Part shown: piece by piece, positions 47,899 through 57,479 of the stretch
How the letters are laid out: every line of letters starts with the position of its first letter
Position numbering within the stretch: the stretch's first letter is position 1
Origin: Penium margaritaceum
Taxonomy: Eukaryota; Streptophyta; Zygnematophyceae; Desmidiales; Peniaceae
DNA: 64,000 nt
Direction: 5' to 3'
Assembly: GCA_023375785.1 (NCBI GenBank)
Contig: SZWC01001207.1
Span: 6,102-70,101, forward strand
Translations under genes and position numbers: made by a program
The notes under the pieces: model-generated
The model's database searches: none
Told to the model about the DNA's origin: nothing
Seen by the model: the letters and a program-made list of their open reading frames with translations, nothing else

Positions 47899-48360
47899 AA
47901 CGTGAGAGGTGGTAGGTGGCTTAGTAAGTATGAGAGAGGACTGAGTGTCGCGAGAAGGACGCGATCAGAGGTGAAGAGTTGAGCACTGAACGAGAGCGGA
48001 GCGCAGCGAAGGACTTGGCTTGGATAGCGAGAAAGCGTGAGCAAAAGATGAGCAGGGCAAAGACACGGCGGTGAAGCCGTGGAACCAAAATGGAACGGAG
48101 CAAAGAAGACTGGTCTGGTTAACCTTGAGGGAACGAACATCCTTGGTAATACATCTTACAACTGGACAAAAGCACAGCAACGACTTCTTTTCTGCTAGCC
48201 GAATGCGGTTGCAACGTGATCGTGGTTATTAGGGACGGCTCATCTCTGGGTCCTTGTTTGTGACCGACAATCCGTTGGCGAGGTGATTTGTGTTGGTTTG
48301 GTATGGAACCTGAACCTTATTCAGAGCTCGGATTATCCAAGGGATTATGTCAGTGTCAGG
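47899..48360 (-). mobile_element. TGTCAG-family LTR fragment
   Basis: About 460 bp matching the LTR at 15443-16017 from the ggtggcttagtaagt block to the gattat...gtcagtgt block. It is truncated on both sides: the left edge abuts the 14-bp array and the right edge the ~190-bp satellite. It may mark the joint between two originally separate tandem arrays. Confidence 0.8.
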
Positions 48361-48785
48361 TTGGTCATTATGCATGGTAGCCACAGCATGCCTCTACTTG
48401 TTGAAGGTCTTTGTTCTTGCTAGTTGATATGTAGTGTTCCCAAACCATTGTTTCCCCTGGGACCATTTGTGAGTCGTAATATGAGCTGTCAATGTTGACT
48501 ACACATAGTTTAAAGCTTTGGTCATGATGAGTGATATATACTTACTTTGGTTAGTCATTGTGCATGGTAGCCACACCTTGCCACTACTTATTGAAGGTCT
48601 TTGTACTTGCCAGATGATACGTAGTGTTTCCAACCATTGTCTCCCTCTCACCATTTGTGACTTGGTTTATGAGTTGTCAACGTTGATCACCCATAGTGGA
48701 ACTTGTTGGTCATGATCAGTGAAATATGCCTACCTTGATTGGTCATTGTGCATGGTAGCCACATGATGTCGCCACATAAAGGAGG
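48361..48785. repeat. ~190-bp satellite, block 1
   Basis: About two divergent monomers, recognised by ggtcattgtgcatggtagcc, gaaggtctttgtacttgc, ccaaaccattgtttcccc and gttgtcaacgttgacc. The block ends in aaaggagg, the left copy of the hAT target-site duplication. Confidence 0.93.
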
Positions 48786-48804
48786 CAGTGTTGACTTTGC
48801 TACC
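48786..48804. repeat. hAT terminal inverted repeat, left
   Basis: cagtgttgactttgctacc, directly inside the aaaggagg duplication. The CAG-x-G start and the TG at positions 7-8 fit hAT termini. Degenerate match to 52169-52187. Confidence 0.65.
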
Positions 48805-49249
48805 ACACTACAACAAACATCGATGTAACAACGACACAACGATGTAGCCAGGGGGAGTCACAGCGGTGTGATTCCCCCAGGAGGGGAAGGGGGGTCAGTT
48901 TCCATGGCCTTTCCCATATAAAACGTCAAATGCCCAGAAAAACTTCCTAACCTGAACTTTTTCTGACATTCAATTTTCAATACTTGCATACAATTCCACA
49001 TGGAACACATTTCATGTATAGTGAGTTTTCAACACTTAGTCCGATTTCTGCACAATGAACACTGAGTAAGATTTCTATTCTTACAGAGACTGCAATTTTT
49101 GGCACTTTCTGAATTGTTTGTGCACCATTCACTGCATAAAAGACAGGATGCAAAAAAAGAGCGGAAACATTGCTGACTGAATCATGAAAGTAGGAATCAT
49201 TGACAGTAAATTGTAGCAGAGACAACACATTACATGATTGCCTATGCCA

Positions 49250-50225
49250 TGTTGAAAAATTGCCCCTCCACATGCCCAAGTGCGGCGCCGGGAGGCGCCA
49301 ACGAGCCGCCAGAAAGTGGAAACGCCGCTCCGGCGGATCTGGCAACTCAAAGATTGCTCGGATCCTAAAATGGAGGATTTTTCCTGAAAGTGGAAAAGTT
49401 GCTGAATCCGGTGGAATTTGTTTCGCCAAAATCGGACAAGCATCGAGGGAGATATGACCTTCCAAAGTTGGGGTGTGCGCAGCGACTCTGGGAGCCGGCT
49501 GCGATTCGAAATCCGGTGGATAATCGACCGGATTGAGTAACAAAAACACCATCTGGAGAAATTGCTCCGGAAGGCCTGCCGAGGCGTCCGGTGGATAATC
49601 CACCTCATCCACCGGATCCAGTAGTGCAGGTTGTTACTGAGGGACTTAGCCAAGTTCATGGCTCGGCGTCCGAAATTCAGAAGTACGTTTTGTTACTCAG
49701 GGACTTAGTCAAAATTCTGACTGCAGGTCCGTGGACAGGTTTCGAACCTTGTCACACCCCATCACCAACCTCGAACCAAGAGTGGGTAAGGTGCGTGAAA
49801 ACATTGCAGGAGACCCCTACACCACGTGCAAGAGGATCTGCGCCTTGGAAAAGGCGCTTCGCACGTGAAGGAAGGCGCCACGGGGTGTGCGCACCACGGA
49901 GGCGTTAGGCGTTTGTGTGGTGGATGAAACCTGCGCTTTGGCAAGCATAACTTGAGCTACGATTGGCCGAGTCGCGCGCGGTTTGGTGCATTGAAAAGGC
50001 TCATGACTAGCCCTAAAAATGTTGCGATTATGTCCATGCTAAAAAACTAACTCAAAACGGCGTTATTCCCTTCGCAAACTGACTGTCTCTGAATTCCTGC
50101 TCACATAGCGTGAGGCGACCAGAAAGCTCACGCTTAGTCTCAGATTCACCCAAAACAGTAGACGTGAACCAAAAGAGACGATCAGATAAACGTCGGGACC
50201 GCACCACACGGATTCCATCCTGACA
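49250..50225. mobile_element. Solo LTR, family S, copy 2, nested in the hAT element
   Basis: A 976-bp unit from TGTTGAAAAATTGCC to CATCCTGACA, flanked by the 5-bp repeat tgcca (49245-49249 and 50226-50230). It matches the solo LTR at 5557-6533 over its whole length in the same orientation, with many substitutions. It lies 28 bp beyond the stop of the hAT transposase remnant, so it postdates that transposon. The TATA-like motif of copy 1 has changed here (ctaaaaat). Confidence 0.92.
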
Positions 50226-50253
50226 TGCCATCCTTAGCAGTCCTATCATAGAT

Positions 50254-51618
50254 CTACTTCTTAACACGCTGCACACGCTTGGATCTCTTGGCTGATGCTC
50301 CTCCTACTACACCTGCACCGTGCTTGCTAGGCTGGTTGCCCCCAGCACCAGCTCCACCACCAGCACCAGCTGCATTGTCAACAGTTGATGGTGGGGTGGT
50401 AGTCACAGCTGGAACAGTTGCTTCCCCTGTGGCAGATCCAGCAGGCTCATCCTCAGGCTCCTCCTCCTCATCTCCTGCTTCACCTTCCCCACCCTCCCCA
50501 CCCTCCCCTTCATCACCACCCTCACCAGAACGGACGTGGACTGTGCATGCATATGGCAAGCCAGGCAGCTCACTCATGCGCCTGACACTAGCCAGCACCT
50601 CCACAACGTCATCATCCCCTCCATCTACTGCCACTTCGTCCACCTCATCCTCTTCCTCCTCGTCGTTGCTGTCACCGTCACTCTCAGGATCACTCAGCAG
50701 CTCAGCCTCTTCATCCATAATCTCCCCATCATCCTCGCTATCCTCCCCCTCAGCCTCCAATTCTGCTACTGCCATTGCAAGCTGTGATGCAACCTTTCCT
50801 CATGTGTGCCCATAGTGCTTCCGGAGCTGGACATTACAGCGCACGAGGAGCTCGAGTGTCGTCACATTGAGGCGGTTTCTCCTAGGTGTGTGTATGAGCT
50901 CAAGCGATGAGAACACACGCTCGCATTCAGAAGACAAGCATGGTTGAGATAAGACTTTGATTGCAAGGTCTCAGAGCACAGGCAAGTAGCTCATGTGGTT
51001 GACGTGCCAATCAATAGCTGTCATTGTCCTACATTTCACTTTGGCCACTGCAGCACAAGCTTTAGCATTCTTGCAAGGAGTGATGAGAGGATTGGCCTCA
51101 AGCATGACCTGGCCCTTCTGGAAAGCACCAATCTGCTGCATAATGTCATCGTGCTTTGCTTCTGGTACAAAAGCATCAACCACAGCATCCCAAGCCTGCA
51201 TGGTTGTTGAGCATGTTGACAAATCATTGCCAAAATGCTCGGGGTGCAAGCAACTTGCTGCGGCGTACAGAGGGCAGGCCATGTCCTGGGTCCAACGGTG
51301 CTCCAGTCGCCCAGGAGCAAAGTTCACCTGTGCCTGTGCCACTTTGCGTCCCTTCTTGCCTTTCCTCATGCTCAGTGCTCTGATCTCCTCCGTACAGTCC
51401 AAAAGTCCCTCGTAAATCTCCCCAGCCCCACCACCAGGTCTGTCTGCAACCCTCAGTACCCGAACCAGCAGCTCAAGCAAGTCCCCCATCTGCCGCACCT
51501 GCGGAAGCCATGGTGGGAGGACGTTTGAGACTAAGTGTTGGGCTCTGGCTGCTAAGAGGGCAGTCATCTGTGACTTGCAAGGAGCGAGCCAGAGAGCACC
51601 CAAACCGAATGGGAGCAA
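50254..51618 (-). pseudogene. hAT transposase C-terminal part, with acidic tail
   Basis: The minus strand reads a C-terminal hAT transposase in one frame, interrupted by two TGA codons (50971-50973 and 50800-50802); both would be CGA before a CpG transition. The dimerisation domain follows the first TGA: LAIKVLSQPCLSSECERVF, then TPRRNRLNVTTLELLVRC, the LS-x-P-x-S-S-x-x-ER-x-F-S and RNRL hallmarks. Upstream lies part of the RNase H-like catalytic region (QDMACPLYAAASCLHPEHF). The tail is strongly acidic, then Gly/Ala-rich, ending in a basic nuclear-signal-like stretch (AKRSKRVQRVKK). No BED zinc finger or N-terminal catalytic region is found up to the right TIR, so the gene is truncated. The upstream limit is uncertain; 51618 is simply the first Met. 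Confidence 0.82.
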
Positions 51619-52168
51619 GAATGACGAGAAATGGGGGATACCTGTCCCTCCCCGGGTAGAGGCCCCTCCCTCCCCCTACTAGAGGGGAGGGGGGGAACCC
51701 ACCCCCCTCCCCTCCAGTCCCTCCCGGATCGCATGGCCAGTCAGCAATCCACCTGTCAACATTGGAGATATCGAGCATGCAGGTTCATCCATCTGTCATG
51801 AGACATGAATTTAGGCACCTCATCTTCAACGGCAAGAATTGGTGATACGCCTGCTGTGCGGCTACATGTGATTGGTCAATAGAATATCATCCCATGTGGC
51901 CTAACATGGTATAGAGAATCTGGCAACATGATCATGTGACCATGCCACATCTCTTGGTTATGGTGCATGGTCACATCCATAGTTAAAAAAATATCGAAGT
52001 GTTGATCGTGGTCCGATCTGAGCCGTTTCCACGAGTGCAAAATTCCCACTCGTTGCTCGACCAGAGTCACCGCTCGGTGGCCCAAGGGGCCCCCGCACGT
52101 GCTACATCGCAGTGATGTAGCATCGATGCCCTTCCCTGTACCGTAGCCGCTATAGGGACCCTACAACG

Positions 52169-52187
52169 GACAACGAGATCAGAACCG
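52169..52187. repeat. hAT terminal inverted repeat, right
   Basis: Reverse complement reads cggttctgatctcgttgtc. It matches the left end at 10 of 19 positions, and eight of nine differences are C/T or A/G changes. It is followed at once by aaaggagg. Confidence 0.6.
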
Positions 52188-53579
52188 AAAGGAGGTCTTT
52201 CTACTTGCTACTCCACAACTCGTGTTCCCACAACATTGTTTCCCCCTCTGAACATGTGTGACTTGTGTTATGAGTTGTCAACGGTGACCACACACAGTGA
52301 AATTCTTTGGTCATGATCTGTAACATATGCCTACTTTGGTTGCTCATTGTGCATGGTAGCCACACCGTGCCACTACTTATTGTAGGTATTTCTACTTGCT
52401 AGTTGATAACAAGTATTTCCAAACCGTTCCCCCCCTCAGAGCATTTGTGACTAGAATTGAGAGTTGTCAAAGTTGACCATCCAGAGTGAAATAATTTTGT
52501 CATAGTCAGTGACATATGCCATATCTGGTTGGTCATTGTGCATGGTAACCACACAGTACCACTACTTACTGAAGGCCTTTGTACTTGCTAGTTGATAACA
52601 TGTATTCATAAACCATTGTTTTCACCTCTTACCATTTGTGACTTGTTTTATGAGTTTTCAACATTGACCCACCATAGGGAAATTCTTTAGTCTTAGTCAG
52701 TGACATATGCCTACTGTGATTGGTCATTGTCTATGGTAGCCACGACGTATCACTACTTAATGAAGGTCTTTGTACTTGCTATATCGTAACTAATATTACC
52801 GAACCATTGTTTTCTCCTCAGATAATTTGTGACTCGTGTTCTGGATTGTCAACGTTGATCACACGTAGTGAAATTCTTTGGTCATGATAAGTGACATACG
52901 CCTAATTTGGTTGGTCATTGTGCATGGTAGTCACAGCGTGCCCCTACCAGTTGAAGGTCTTTTGTACTTGCTAGTTGATACCTAGTATTCCCAAACCACT
53001 TTTTCCCCCCTCTGACCATTTGTGACTCAAATTATGAAATTTCAACGTTGACCACAAAGAGTGAAATTCTTTTGGTCATTTTCAGTGACATATGCCTGCT
53101 TTGGTTGGTCATTGTGCATGGTAGCTACATCCTGCCACTACTTACTGAATATATCTGTACTTTCTAGTCGATAATTAGTGTTCCCAAACTATTGTTTCCC
53201 CCTCTGCCATTTGTGACTCGTGTTATGAGTTGTCAACATTGACCAAACATAGTCGAATTTCTGTGGTCATGGTCAGTGACAAATGCTTTCTTTGGCTATT
53301 CATTGTGCATTGTAGCCACAGCGTGCCACTACTTATTTAATGTCTTTGCACTTGGTAGAAGATACATAGTGCTTCCAAACCATTGTTTTTCACTCTTACC
53401 ATTTGTAACACGTGTTATGTGTTGTCAACATTGGCCACACAAAGTGAAGTTCTTTGGTCATGGTAAGTGACACATGCCTACTTTGGTTGATTGTTGTGCA
53501 TGGTAGCCACACCGTGCCACCAGTTATTGAAGGTCTTTGTAATTTCTAGTCAATACCTAATGTTCCCAAACCATTGTTT
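52188..53579. repeat. ~190-bp satellite, block 2
   Basis: About seven monomers. The landmark gtcattgtgcatgg recurs at about 52342, 52531, 52722 and 52913 (steps of 189-191 bp). The block continues the phase of block 1 and ends in ccattgttt, where tgttt (53575-53579) is the left target duplication of the copia element. Confidence 0.95.
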
Positions 53580-53817
53580 TGTTGAAATAGTATGCACCTT
53601 GTCCACTGCCTAGCTGGCTAGCTACACATACAGACAAGGCATGCACTGCTCTATGGAGTATGTCCCCTTGGTCTGTTCTGAGATGGGCCAGGAATGCACT
53701 GCCCATAATGGGTATGTCCCCTGTGNGGCATGAGGAGTGCGGCAGAGGAAGGGTGAGCTCCAAGGCATTGATGGAGCCGAGCAAGGGACAGATGGACAGA
53801 GGTGCAAGGGAGAGATT
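53580..53817 (+). other. Partial LTR, single N (53726) and duplicated element end
   Basis: 53580-53725 repeats the first ~146 bp of the LTR. After the N, 53727-53817 repeats the last ~90 bp of the element's interior (as at 59122-59208, including the polypurine tract), and the complete LTR follows. The satellite-side TSD belongs to the partial LTR. Either two tandem elements sharing an LTR were collapsed at the N, or the assembler joined wrong contig ends. Confidence 0.75.
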
Positions 53818-54470
53818 TGTTGAAATAGTATGCACCTTGTCCACTGCCTAGCTGGCTAGCTACACATACAGACAAGGCATGCACTGCTCTATGGAGTATG
53901 TCCCCTTGGTCTGTTATGAGATGGGCCAGGAATGCACTGCCCATAATGGGTATGTACCCCGTGGCTCATCATACGAACCATACCTTTTTGGCTTGGTTGA
54001 TTAGGTACTGGAGTCTCAAACCAGAGGTCGTGGGTTCAAACCCCGCGACGGCCGCAATTTTCTTTGTGGCCAAAACTGGGACAGGAAGCTTCTAGGAAGC
54101 TTACTAGAGCCTGCCTTGAGGATGACACTTGGCGGTCTAAGGACGCGCCAAGTAGGAATGTAGGTTGAGGTTGGCTCCAGTGGAGCCACTACAAGCAGAA
54201 GCTTTAGCAAAGCTATGCAAGTATAAAAGCCTGTACCTTGCATGCATCCATTTACAGTTCTTGCCTTTGAGACTCCTCACGGAGTATCCAACCAAAGGTA
54301 GACACTAAAGACCAACATGTGGACTTTGTGAGGTTGCAAACCAAACAAACCTAAAGTGTGGATCCCTCGTTCAAGGGTAATATGTTATTTTGGTTGCAAT
54401 ACCAAGAGCGGTTGGCGGCCTCCCATGTCGGGACCCGTTTTCAAGACCGTTGCTATCCGGCGCATTGACA
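53818..54470 (+). repeat. 5' LTR of Copia-A (653 bp)
   Basis: Ends TGTTGAAATAG and CGGCGCATTGACA. A TATA motif (gtataaaagc) lies at 54221-54230. A tRNA-like segment is at 53983-54054. It pairs with the 3' LTR at about 95% identity by eye. Confidence 0.93.
53983..54054 (+). other. tRNA-like segment with Pol III box motifs inside the Copia-A LTR
   Basis: The segment has an A-box-like tggcttggttgattagg and a clear B-box-like gggttcaaacccc that can form a T-arm hairpin (gtggg/cccgc). The acceptor stem does not close, so it is not a tRNA gene. It is retained in the 3' LTR (59375-59446) and, in diverged form, in the LTR at 17781-18426. Its origin from a tRNA is inferred. Confidence 0.5.
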
Positions 54471-54472
54471 AA

Positions 54473-54487
54473 GGGTTATGGGCCCAC
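54473..54487 (+). other. Primer binding site: anticodon arm of initiator Met tRNA
   Basis: gggttatgggcccac lies two bases after the 5' LTR. It is the exact complement of GUGGGCCCAUAACCC, the anticodon stem-loop of plant initiator Met tRNA as I remember it. Drosophila copia is known to prime from a cleaved 5' half of this tRNA, so this family probably uses a half-tRNA primer too. The TGTCAG family nearby uses the ordinary 3'-end site. Confidence 0.8.
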
Positions 54488-54902
54488 ACTTCTGGTTCTA
54501 AAGCACGCTTCCAAGACCGACTAGCGCGTGGTCTTGCAGGGTGCACAGGTACAACAGGGACACGACCATCAAACGGCTCCATCTGCTCCATCGGCTCCAT
54601 CGGCTTCTTCAGGTAGGGTGCGTGCACGTGGCGGACTAGGGGACGAGGAATTGCTCTGTCCATGTTAGACAAGACCCTCGAGCCCCAACGGGATTAAGCT
54701 CTACCCCTTTTTAGAAGGTGGTACGACCCCAAGTCCGTTCTCTCACGACGGCACCATCGCCTTAGGCGATCATTGGCAGGAGGGGTATGCAACGGAACCA
54801 ACTGCACCTTTGACAACGGTCGCAGTCAGCAGCCTCATCAGCCTCATCGGCCTCAACAAAGCAGAGTAGCAGAGAAGCAAAAAAGACGAGTAACCGCAAG
54901 AA

Positions 54903-55750
54903 ATGGCGGATCCGACTCCAGCCCGCCTTGAGGCAGGTATGTCCAAATTCACGGGGACAGGTTTTCCCTTGTGGAAATGGCAGTTTGAGATTGTCATGAA
55001 CGTGCGTGGCTACCTCGACATCCTAAAAGGGACCGAGATAGCACCAGCCAATGCCATGGTGATGACGCATGCGGCTGACCTTGCAGCATGGACAATGAAG
55101 AACAACATGGCTCTCGCCATTCTTGTGACGTCCATCAATGAGACTCAACACTCCCACATCACAGGATGCACGTTGGCTGCCGAGGCCTACGCAAAACTCG
55201 CATGCATGCATCAATCAAACACCCTAGCAAACCGACTCTTCATCTTCCAACGGTTGATGTCAATGAGGGTGAGCGAAGGAGAATCGATACCCATATTTTT
55301 GCAGTCGTTTGATAACGTGCTGCAAGAGGTCCAACAAATGGAATGGAATCTCGACTCCAACATGCGTGCCATGATCCTTCTAATGGCGCTGCCGGAAAGC
55401 TAGGGGTCCTTGATCACCGTATTTGGCGGTTGGAAGGAAGCAGATCTGACGTACAAGGCTGTTGCCGAACACGTCCGCAACGAGTCCATGCGACGCAGTG
55501 GCGCCGAGGCAAACATCTTAGCCTATGCCTCTCGCTTCGGTGGACAAAGTCCAAGCTCTCGCTCTAGTAAAGGCAACAGCGGAAGCGGTGGTGATGGGGG
55601 GAAAGGCAATGGTGGTGCGAAGAGTTCCAAGAAGCCCGGCAACTGTCGCAGTTGTGGCAAGGCTGGGCACTGGGCTAGGGACTGTCATAGTCCCAAGAGA
55701 GAAGGCAGGAACAAAGGTGGAAAGGAGAAGAAGGAGCTCACCAACATGAT
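54903..55750 (+). pseudogene. Copia-A gag remains
   Basis: The start MADPTPARLEAGMSKFTG is also preserved in the minus-strand copy at 25781. Next come FPLWKWQFEIVMNVRGYL, where the Trp residues match the copia gag N-terminal motif, and a helical UBN2-like region with LANRLFIFQRLMSMRVSEG. A Ser/Gly-rich linker leads to a CCHC zinc knuckle at 55644-55685 (NCRSCGKAGHWARDC). Gag forms the virus-like particle and binds element RNA in this family. The region is broken. Confidence 0.87.
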
Positions 55751-56300
55751 GGCTAGGGGGCTGCCCATGAAGGGCGCAGCGATCCTTAGGCCTGGGGCAT
55801 TTGCCCTTGACTCGGGCACCAACCACCACTCATCAAAAGAGAAGGGTGGATTTGTCTCCATGGCCGAAGCTGTCATGCGCATCAAGTGTGCAAACGGTGG
55901 CGTCGTCCAAGCCATGGGCGAAGGGGACAAGGTGATCACGTTCAACGTGAATGGTGCGGAGAAGGCAGTCAACCTTCAAAAGGTGGTATACATGCCCTCC
56001 TTCGCAGCCAACTTGCTGTCCGTCTCACAAATCACCGACAACAACATGACAGTGGTGTTCACCAACAAGGAAGCACTGGCCCTAAAAAACGAGGACATCC
56101 AGATTTTGTACACCAAAGATGACCTTATGCTTCAAGTTCCAAGAGTCGACGACCTCTACGTGCTTCAAACCAAAGTCACCAAGGCATCGGATGAGGGACT
56201 CGCATGTGCCACCAAGACAGTGGCACCGGAGCCAAAGGATGCACCACCGGCGACTGCTGCGGCCGCCACATCAACCAAGGACACTCATGCTCAGCTGTGG
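55751..56300 (+). pseudogene. Copia-A protease remains
   Basis: The aspartic protease signature ALDSGTNHHSS is encoded with the catalytic Asp triplet at 55809-55811. It is followed by VNLQKVVYMPSFAANLLSVS, the conserved copia protease C-terminal block. The protease cuts the polyprotein. Part of a frame that stays open from 55410 to 56549, so this is among the better preserved pieces. Confidence 0.83.
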
Positions 56301-57240
56301 CACCGGCGATTTGGCCACATGGCCAACATCACGCTGCAAAAGATGCAAGAGCAAGAGGTAGTCCGCGGAATGGAAGGGTGCACCATGAAGCATGGCAAAG
56401 GGTGTACATTGTGTGAACCATGCCTCCAAGCGAAGGCAAAGAAGAAGCCGTTTGGGAGAGGAGGTCAACGAGCGAAGTACGTCTTGGAACTGATACACAG
56501 TGACGTGTGTGGACCCTTCCGCACACCGTCTAACGGAGGAAGCAAGTAATTCCTGACCTTCATTGACGACCACAGCCGCAAGTTGTGGATCTACTTCCTC
56601 AAAACAAAGGGAGAGGTCAAGGAGAAGCTCCTCGAGTTCGTCGCCATGGTGGAGTGGCAAACGTCCAAGAAGGTGAAGGCGCTCTGAAGTGACAACGGGG
56701 GTGAGTACAAGGCATGCAAGCCTTGGCTCAAGCATCATGGCATCCGCCACGAGCAAACCACCTCTTACAATCCCCAAAGCAACGGCATTGCCGAGAGGAT
56801 GAACTAGACCCTACTCGGCATGGTGTGAAGCATGCTCTCCGACACCAAGCTCCCACCTCGATTTTGGACTGAAGCAGCAACAACAGCTTGCTACCTCTTG
56901 AACCTCACACCAGCGACCGCCTTGCAAAAGCGTGGAAAGGAGTAGGACAAGCAGCTGAAGACCCCACAGGAAGCATGGTCGGGAAAGAAACCCAACGCAT
57001 CTCATCTGAGGTGTTCGGGTCAACTGCATGGATGAAGATCCAGTTGGGAGAAGGTGGAGGCAAGCTCGACGCACGCTCTAAGAAGTGCATCATGGTTGGC
57101 TATGACACGTCACACAAAGCCTATTGGCTTTGGGACCAGGCAGCAGGCAAGCTTGTGAGAAGCCGCGACGTCGTGTTTGACAAACGCACCCTTGGAAAGG
57201 GAGAGCTGCTGGACCCGACCCTCACTCCCAAAGCGGGAGA
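56300..57240 (+). pseudogene. Copia-A integrase remains
   Basis: The zinc-binding head reads WHRRFGHMANITLQKM and then CTLCEPCLQAK (HHCC type). The rve core starts with SDVCGPFRTPSNGGSK, and the C-terminal portion carries the KCIMVGYDTSHKAYWLWD motif typical of plant copia integrases. The pieces fall in several frames. Confidence 0.84.
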
Positions 57241-57479
57241 GTGGATAGTGTTGCTTGAGTCTGGAGACCAAGCACTCGAAAACTGGGTCGCCTTGCCAGT
57301 AGGTGGTGGGAATGGGAGAGTGGCTGCGGAGGATGATACAGCATCAGACATGGACGCAGATACCGAGGCGTCCGAGGCTTTTGAGTCTGACTTCGAGTCT
57401 GACGACTCTTCTGACGACGACGACGACGATAAACCACCACCTGTGGAAGCACCAGCACCAAAGCAAGAAGCGGCACCAA

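Larger units (their letters stand above)
48786..52187 (-). mobile_element. hAT transposon remnant with 8-bp target duplication
   Basis: A 3,402-bp insertion in the satellite. The exact 8-bp repeat aaaggagg flanks it (48778-48785 and 52188-52195), the length made by hAT transposases, and the satellite resumes at the matching position. The left end is CAGTGTTG, a typical hAT terminus; the inverted right end agrees at 10 of 19 bases, and eight of the nine mismatches are transitions. Inner inverted motifs lie at 48816-48848 and 52101-52130. A hAT-type transposase C-terminus lies on the minus strand. About 980 bp is a later solo LTR, leaving ~2.4 kb, too little for a full transposase gene, so it is internally deleted and non-autonomous. 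Confidence 0.85.

Noticed and set aside
48806-48820. cactacaacaaacat, similar to the end of plant CACTA transposons
   Set aside because: No inverted partner or 3-bp duplication was found; the position is explained as internal sequence 20 bp inside the hAT left end.
50279-50815. 178-residue plus-strand frame rich in Ser/Pro
   Set aside because: It is the antisense shadow of the acidic, Gly-rich tail of the hAT transposase remnant.
54020-54054. Possible functional tRNA gene
   Set aside because: A T-arm and A/B-box-like motifs exist, but the acceptor stem does not pair and the sequence lies within an LTR.
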